From: Bolinopsis microptera | Taxonomy: Eukaryota; Ctenophora; Tentaculata; Lobata; Bolinopsidae | Assembly: GCF_026151205.1 (NCBI RefSeq) | Contig: NC_087077.1 | Location: 1,984,001-2,048,000 of the forward strand | Reading direction: 5' to 3' | DNA length: 64,000 bases | Part shown: positions 57,712 to 64,000 of the stretch, in pieces | Position numbering within the stretch: the stretch's first letter is position 1 | Layout: each line of letters opens with the position of its first letter | Position numbers and translations under genes: made by a program | The notes under the pieces: model-generated | The model's input: only the letters and a program-made list of their open reading frames with translations | What the model was told of the DNA's origin: nothing | Database searches by the model: none

Positions 57712-58938
57712 CTATTCTTTGACCATTTTCTCAAGAATTGCCATACTCGCCTCTAGTTCAGGGATAGACTTTAGGCACCTATCAGTATCCAAAACCAATC
57801 GTTGAAGCAGCAGATCTTTCTCGAACAGTTCCTTTCTGGAGGATTCCCTGACATTGATACAGTTAGCGTTCAGTTTCAGTAGCTGTTCTCTTGCTGCCTG
57901 AACTTTATTTTCCCAAGTCTTCTTCTGGAACTTCAGTTTAGCAAGAATGTTGTCCACTTTGTTCATCTCAGTTTCATAGATCTTCTTCACCTCCTCTCGT
58001 TCGTTTGTGTTATGCTCCACTTCCTTCTCAAGCTCCTGGATCTGGAGTCTGTGTACCTCCACTGGGTCACACTTCTTCTCAATGTTCACTTTCCTTGTGC
58101 ACAGTTTAGCTTCTTGGAACTGCAACTTCTGTTTGGAGCGTCTCTGAACGTCGTAATCCTCCTCCTGACTCTTCCTCTTGAGCGTATGTTCCTCATTGAG
58201 GCTGGTAACGGTGGTTTCCAGGGTCTTGTTCTTCTCACTTAAAGCTGCTGTTTCCTCCTTTAAAGATTCCAGGTCCAGCTGTAGCTTCTCGATCTCAGCC
58301 TCAGCTACTCGTTTTTCTTCGTTCGTTTTGGTTCTGGTATCCTCGGTTTCTCGGTCGATAGCTCTCTTCTGTAGTCTGAGCGTTTCGTGAGTTGCTTTCA
58401 GTTGGTCAAGTTCACAAGACATGTTCATGTTGGTGCGATTAAAGTGGTACCTACAGAATAAAGGGTTAGTCGTCCAAATGACTTATCAATCTGAAGTTTA
58501 TGAAAGTTCAAAAAATAATTGGCTGAAAGCTAGTCGATGCAAATTAAGTCACAAATACAGAATACAGAGAATAAAACTGTTCTAGTTCTTTAAGAAACAT
58601 ACTGAAACGGATTATGTGTTTAAGGTTTCTAACCAAATATTTATACTTACGAAAATTAATTGATTCATTAAGGGTAGTCATCTTACCCCCATCCGTAGCT
58701 TCCTATCTTTCACCTGCAATTAATTCCTTGATTAGAATAAAAGCATTATTTTTCAATCCCATTTAATTTTCTGATATCAGTTCCGGAAATCATTAATTTA
58801 ATATCATGAGATATAGTTCTCATTAGATAATTTAATTGATTGAATTCTACTAAAAAATGGTTAATTAACTATTTTACTAAATATTTAATTAACCTCTTGA
58901 GCTGAGAAAGCGAAGGAACCAGTAGAGTTATTGGCCAT
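57712..58938 (-). CDS. Coiled-coil protein of unknown family
   Basis: The main exon (57712-58450) encodes about 245 residues that are almost wholly charged heptad-like helix (ETEDTRTKTNEEKRVAEAEI, SRKELFEKDLLLQRLVLDTD), ending in TAG at 57712-57714. Two short upstream exons are likely: 58894-58938, starting ATG at 58938 (MANNSTGSFAFSAQE), and 58687-58713 (VKDRKLRMG). Both have good splice signals. The second joins the main exon out of phase by one base, so a tiny exon is missing or a base is wrong. Alternatively translation may start at the internal ATG at 58428. The composition suggests a structural rod or a kinetochore, centrosomal or cytoskeletal component, but nothing specific is recognised. 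There is no signal peptide. Confidence 0.7.
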
Positions 58939-59506
58939 GATAATCACCAGACAGTTGGATAAAAAGTGAGATGGAGACTGTTTGAAGATGCAACAATTCG
59001 TTGAGTAGCCTCCAGCTGTGATCACCATTAGAAAAGAATGTAGAACTATATTAACCTGGTTATATTACCTGCCGTGATTAATACAGACCTGTGTTTAGTC
59101 ACGTGACCCGTTTTATGAAGTTAGTTTCAGGAGGGTGTTACACTTGATAATACGACATCTAAATATTGACAGTTTTCTCGAGTGAGAACTGTCATCATGA
59201 ACCGTCACAAACTTGTCATTTTAGCATGATACTACATTTTTGTTGTGATCCCCGATGAATTGTAAGATATGCCTACTAATTGTAAGATACGCCTACTATA
59301 AGAGTTTAAGCGTTTATGCCCCTACACCAAATCTGTCCAGCCCAAATGACTTCACAGGAATGCAAATGCCAGTGACCATCTCATGCAAGATTTTCACTCC
59401 AACAATTTCTTTACTGTGTACTAGAATCCTTGTTGGACGAACAGATCATAAAGATTGAGATGGTGCTGACTGCATTTAACAGCTGCAGCAGTTCTTACTA
59501 CCAATA
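58939..59506. other. Intergenic between two minus-strand genes
   Basis: It must contain the promoter of the coiled-coil gene and the 3' flank of the secreted-protein gene. No clear motif is seen. Confidence 0.5.
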
Positions 59507-62500
59507 CTAACCTAAAACGTAAAATGTTAATTGTAAGACGGACTGATCATATGTTATCACTAGATCATATCAAATTTTCCATGATCCAAAGTTTACTGAA
59601 AATGTAAGATAAATATTAAATAACACACTGTTAATTTGTGTGAAAATCATATCCCTACAATATGATTTTCACACAAAACACGTTTTTCTTTCTCTTAAAT
59701 TGTAAAATATAACCATGGTTTATTGATGGTTATACAAAAATTATAATGGTCTTTTGATCGTTACCACTCGTAAGAATGTGAAAACTAAAATCTTTAATTT
59801 TCTAACTTGTTTTTCTACAGTTTGGTTCGGGTTGTAGTGATCCGTCACTGCATGTTGCAGTTTTATCCCCCATGTTGACATATTTCCGATCACATTTGAA
59901 CTCCACTGATTGGCCGTGTTCTATCGGCAGTGAGAAATCTTTTACGACGTTATCCCAAACTGAACCCAGGTTGGAACACGGGACTGGAATTTGGGGTTTT
60001 CGTCAGAATGTAACGAATAAGTTTGGTTGAATTACGGTACTTATAAGCTAGTTCAAAATAATTAAAACGCTACAAACGATTATCTGTAGTCTTTGTGTCT
60101 TTATTTGAACGGACATTTATTAGACGCTGGGGGTCCTAGCTTGCATTTTAATGTCCGTTCATAATTATGCCCGTTCACGCAATGTCCGGATAGGACTAAT
60201 AATGTCCGATAAGGTAATTTCTGATTACAAGTACAAGAGAAGAACTGAACTTACAAGCACAATCACTTTCTTTTTTCCCTTCTCCAGCTGCAACTCCTTT
60301 TCCTTCTGGACAGGCTGTACAAGATGGACTTGTATTTCCAGCAACACTCCACGTATCTTCTGGACATTCCACACAGCCGATACTCTGATGAAGGAATTGT
60401 CCAGCATCACATGGCTCTGAAAAGAATAATAATAATAATAATAAATTGAATTATAAACACTGCTTTTAAGTTGAAAAACTTTTACTCAGCTGTGTGAGAA
60501 TAACTACAAAAGAACAAACTGAGATAAGTGCAACAAAAACTCTATCCTACATTAACAGCCTTCCCGGCAATACACGATATAATAATATAACTCAGTAACC
60601 TAGAGTGGTAAGAATGGTAATCATAATCTTGAAAATCGTAATTTACAACTTCTAGCGTTTGCACTTCACAACTAAAAGTCCAAAGAGAAGAACTGAACTT
60701 ACCCCAAGCACAATCACTTTCCTTTCTCCCTTCTCCAGCTGCCACCACTTTCCCTGAAGGACATATCTGGCAAGTAGCTGCGTTATTTCCATCCGAGCTC
60801 CACTGATTATCCGGGCAGTTGACACAACCGTCAACCTGGTCAAGACGTTGTCCTGCAGCACATGATTCTGAAAATAGCAGATATTAACCTTATCTACTAA
60901 TGTAACAATTTCAATCTACAAAGTTGACTGTAGAGTTGATTGTTGATGAACTGTGTTGTTATTACTTATTTAAACAGAGTCTAACTCACTCCATGTGCAG
61001 TCATTTAAATGTTTTCCCTGCCCAGCTGCAACACCTTTTCCTTCTGGACAGTCTGTACAAGATGGACTTGTATTTCCAGCAACACTCCACGTATCTTCTG
61101 GACATTCCACACAGCCGATACTCTGTTGAAGGAATTGTCCAGCATCACACGGCTCTGAAAAGAAGGAAGATAACCATTGTTCATTGTCTTAAAAATCGTA
61201 ATTAACAACGTCTAGCGTTTGCACTTCACAACTAAAGGTCCAAAGAGAAGAACTGAACTTACCCCAAGCACAATCACTTTCCTTGCTCCCTTCTCCAGCT
61301 GCCACCTTTTTCCCTGAAGGACATATCTGGCAAGTAGCCGCGTTATTTCCATCAGAGCTCCACTGATTATCCGGGCAGTTTACACAACCGTCAACCTGAT
61401 CAAGACGTTGTCCTGCAGCACATAATTCTGAAAATAGCAGATATTAACCTTCTTTACTAATGTAACAAATAACAATTTCGATTTAAAAATTTGGCATTTG
61501 ATTGTTGATGAACTGTTTTGTTATAACAGAGTCTAACTCACTCCATGTACAGTCATTTAAATGTTTTCCCTGCCCGACTGCAACACCTTTTCCTTCTGGA
61601 CAGTCTGTACAAGATGGACTTTTATTTCCAGCAACACTCCACGTATCTTCCGGACATTCCACACAGCCGATACTCTGTTGAAGGAATTGTCCAGCATCAC
61701 ACGGCTCTGAAAAGAAGGAAGGTAACCATTGTTCATTATCTTGAAAATCGTAATTTACAACTTCTAGCGTTTGCACTTCACAACTAAAAGTACAAAGAGA
61801 AGAACTGAACTTACCCCAAGTACAATCACTTTCCTTTCTCCCTTCTCCAGCTGCCACCCCTTTCCCTGAAGGACATATCTGGCAAGTAGCCGCGTTATTT
61901 CCATCCGAGCTCCACTGATTATCCGGGCAGTTTACACAACCTTCAATCTGGTCAAGACGTTGTCCTGCAGCACATGATTCTGAAAATAGAAGATATTAAC
62001 CTTCTTTACTAATGTAACAAATAACAATTTCGATCTACAAAGTTGACAGTTGATTGTTGATGAACTGTTTTGTTATAACAGAGTCTAACTCACTCCATGT
62101 GCAGTCATTTAAATGTTTTCCCTGCCCAGCTGCAACACCTTTTCCTTCTGGACAGTCTGTACAAGATGGACTTTTATTTCCAGCAACACTCCACGTATCT
62201 TCCGGACATTCCACACAGCCGTTACTCTGATCAAAACGTTGTCCTGCAGCGCATGATTCTGAAAATAGCAGATATTAGTTACCTTCTTTACTAAGTTTTC
62301 TAAATTAATAATAAGGTGTGTTTGAGGTATTAACTGCTCAATGCTATAATATGTAAAACCATTATAACATTTACCTTTACAACTGAGGGTGTAATAGATT
62401 CTACTAGCCACAGGTTTATCCCCCTCCAGAATAAAAGAGATTGAATCAATGCTGGCCAGAAACGTATCTTTATCGCCCGTTAATTCAGTATACGGGATCT

Positions 62501-63251
62501 CAGCTAAAATCTTTAGAGTCTGAAATTAATAGCATTTAAGCACTTTCTTCAATTAAATTAGCTAATATGCATTAGGAAGATCCAATAGGTATAAAATATA
62601 TCAAACAAATTTTAGTCCTTGGTAATTATCTAATATCTTTCAACCAGTTGAAATGTTAAACTGCTAGAAGCGTTTCTCACTGAAGAAATTAATACAATTA
62701 TGAACTTTAAAATAAAGCATCCTAACGACCTAACCTGCCCTTCACACGTAACCACTAGCTCGTCATCAGTGAAGCTAACGGTTGTCTCCCATTGAGCATT
62801 AACATCACGGTTTGGATAAAACACCTGTTCCACCCACTGAAAATCCCACTCTTCTTTATCTCCTAGAAACACATCATTCTTGATAGCCAAGCTGGCACTT
62901 TCCGGATGCAGCCCTATCGTGAGGACTTCTTTAGTGGCCGCTAAAAATACAATATCCCCCTCCCAGCCTTGCGTAAAGACTAAGTTCTTTGTTGAGAGTA
63001 TGATCAGGTCACATGATGTGTTGAATGTGGTTGGGGTTTTGTGTTCTGCTGACTTGTACTGTAGTGATCCTGCAGAAGGATGGTTATTTTAGTATACACA
63101 CATCACACATGGTATTTAACAAATTAATATTGTATCGGATTGGTTCAACGTTTTAATTCAAATTGGGCAATACAAGTCAACATGATATTTATAGATGTTT
63201 ACCTTCTGTGTACAACGCCAACAACATCAGTTGAACAATTACTCGTATCAT
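59507..63251 (-). CDS. Secreted cysteine-rich (Eph-receptor/GCC2-GCC3-like) repeat protein with a sushi domain
   Basis: Exons on the minus strand: 63203-63251 (ATG at 63251; signal peptide MIRVIVQLMLLALYTE), 62735-63069, 62375-62519, then seven cysteine-rich exons (62094-62258, 61815-61979, 61542-61706, 61263-61427, 60990-61154, 60703-60867, 60255-60416), a sushi exon 59819-59983, and a short last exon that supplies the final Cys and TAG at 59507-59509. All cysteine-rich exons are phase 1-1 and about 55 residues long, with patterns such as GCVECPEDTWSVAGNKSPSC or GCVNCPDNQWSSDGN. The sushi exon shows PCSNLG, FKCDRKY, ATCSDGS and PNC. The 160-residue N-terminal part (exons 2-3) is unrecognised. 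The protein would be extracellular, probably adhesive, matrix or complement-like, with no membrane span. Total is about 615 residues. The terminal exon is the weakest part. Confidence 0.8.
59635..59677. repeat. Perfect 18-bp inverted repeat
   Basis: TTTGTGTGAAAATCATAT and its exact complement are separated by seven bases, inside the last intron of the secreted-protein gene. Confidence 0.85.
60255..62258 (-). repeat. Tandem exon-pair duplication, period about 552 bp
   Basis: Two exon types alternate: A (CPEDTWSVAGN...GKHLNDCTW) and B (CPDNQWSSDGN...RKESDC-W). Type A exons start at 62094, 61542 and 60990, and type B at 61815, 61263 and 60703, so each A-B pair repeats at 552-560 bases. The introns are nearly copied as well. 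The exon at 60255 begins as type A and ends as type B (GEGKKESDCA), which marks a crossover product. Confidence 0.9.
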
Positions 63252-64000
63252 GCCGTCTTATTGTCGTTGAAATGTAGTTTTGCTTGTTGCTATTTACTGG
63301 TTATTATTCAAGATCAAAATATTGAAAGATGGCTATGAAATCGAAGAATATTCTCTGATTTACGAATAACGTGATGCTGTCTTAATACGGAGAGCAAATT
63401 ACAACAAATGTGGTCGAATAGTTAAGAAAGTGTGAAATCTGCCGCTCACCGCTGACAAACGTTACATAAAAACTATGTTCTCTATACTTCACCCTGGTAA
63501 ATAAACAGGAAAGTACTGAGAAACTATTAACTCTTTAACTCCATCCAAAAGCGAAGCTTAACAATTCCTAGCTTTATGAGAACAAAGCTAGGAATAGGAA
63601 CAAAGACTAACAATAAAACTTGTTCTAATTCTGGAGCTACAATGTTCATACTATAACATATGAACAAAAGAGACCTATTGTATTCTACGTCTCTCGCGTC
63701 TGATATTCCAGCTGCTTCAAGTCCCTTGCCAAGACGCCCTCATATGAATTATGTAGCATTCCAACGACGCTCACGTGCCATTTATGTGTCATTTAGTCAG
63801 TAAGTCTATTAGACAAGTTGCTCTAAAATATGCCGCACAATATCATTGTTCTATCATTGTTCTATTCTGCTTTCCCTGCCAGAAGTGATGGTAACTTAGT
63901 CAAATATATACCACCGCTCCAGACCCACTCGCCAGGGAATGCTACATAATTCATACGAGAGCGTCCCGGGGCAGGAGGATCAACAAACAAGTTATTCAGG
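63252..64000. other. Intergenic, upstream of the secreted-protein gene
   Basis: Promoter side of the minus-strand gene. Besides the inverted-repeat element at 63733 it has a short CCTAGCTTT/AAAGCTAGG hairpin near 63568-63597. No gene is seen. Confidence 0.5.
63733..63965. mobile_element. MITE-like inverted repeat, about 233 bp
   Basis: GACGCCCTCATATGAATTAT-GTAGCATTCC at 63733-63762 is matched by its complement at 63936-63965 with two mismatches. The interior is non-coding. No target duplication was identified. Confidence 0.6.

Noticed and set aside
59821-60030. Plus-strand open frame starting FGSG after a good-looking acceptor, considered as a novel kinase C-terminus
   Set aside because: The minus strand of the same bases encodes a clear sushi domain with four spaced cysteines and matching phase 1-1 exon borders, so the plus frame is a shadow.
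60924-62294. Repeated plus-strand frames over the cysteine-rich exons
   Set aside because: They mirror the minus-strand cysteine-rich exons, which have splice sites, phases and conserved cysteines.

Overview
The window is nuclear DNA from an animal. Its genes are split by introns with standard GT-AG ends. It carries recognisable metazoan gene families: an AGFG-type ArfGAP, a Tec-family tyrosine kinase, an SLC22-like transporter, and a secreted protein with cysteine-rich and sushi modules. The DNA is AT-rich with many small inverted-repeat elements and degraded retroelements. This fits a marine, probably early-branching invertebrate such as a cnidarian or ctenophore, but I cannot name the species. 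Several stretches contain single-base indels and very long G or C runs that look at least partly like sequencing or assembly error, so some broken frames may be artefacts.

Layout. Bases 1-4850: a gene ending in a HEPN domain (RNxxxH-type motif) whose terminal exon is present twice in tandem. The second copy has a strongly hydrophobic segment that the first lacks. Bases 5030-29708: an AGFG gene of 11 exons. Its 13.8-kb second intron holds two tandem copies of a 2.1-kb inverted-repeat element and a 3.5-kb 45-bp minisatellite. Its 7.0-kb ninth intron holds a complete intronless SLC22-like gene on the same strand. Bases 29.8-45.9 kb: a gene-poor stretch with a GC-rich inverted-repeat element, a swarm of about 100-bp MITEs with target duplications, a degraded CR1/L2-like LINE (+ strand) and a second retroelement fossil (- strand). 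Bases 46-47.3 kb: an unrecognised single-exon reading frame with a damaged 5' part. Bases 48.1-57.1 kb: a Tec-family kinase gene (PH, BTK zinc motif, SH3, SH2, kinase N-lobe and catalytic loop) whose last kinase exons are not seen in the window. Bases 57.7-63.3 kb, minus strand: a coiled-coil gene and a secreted protein made of seven phase 1-1 cysteine-rich exons plus a sushi exon, produced by repeated duplication of an exon pair.

Working links between the genes are inferred only from family knowledge. AGFG acts in Arf and endocytic adaptor traffic, the Tec-like kinase in receptor-proximal signalling, the SLC22-like protein in solute transport, and the HEPN gene possibly in RNA cleavage or defence. 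Nothing in the layout suggests that they form one pathway. All exon models were read by eye from splice sites and phase agreement.
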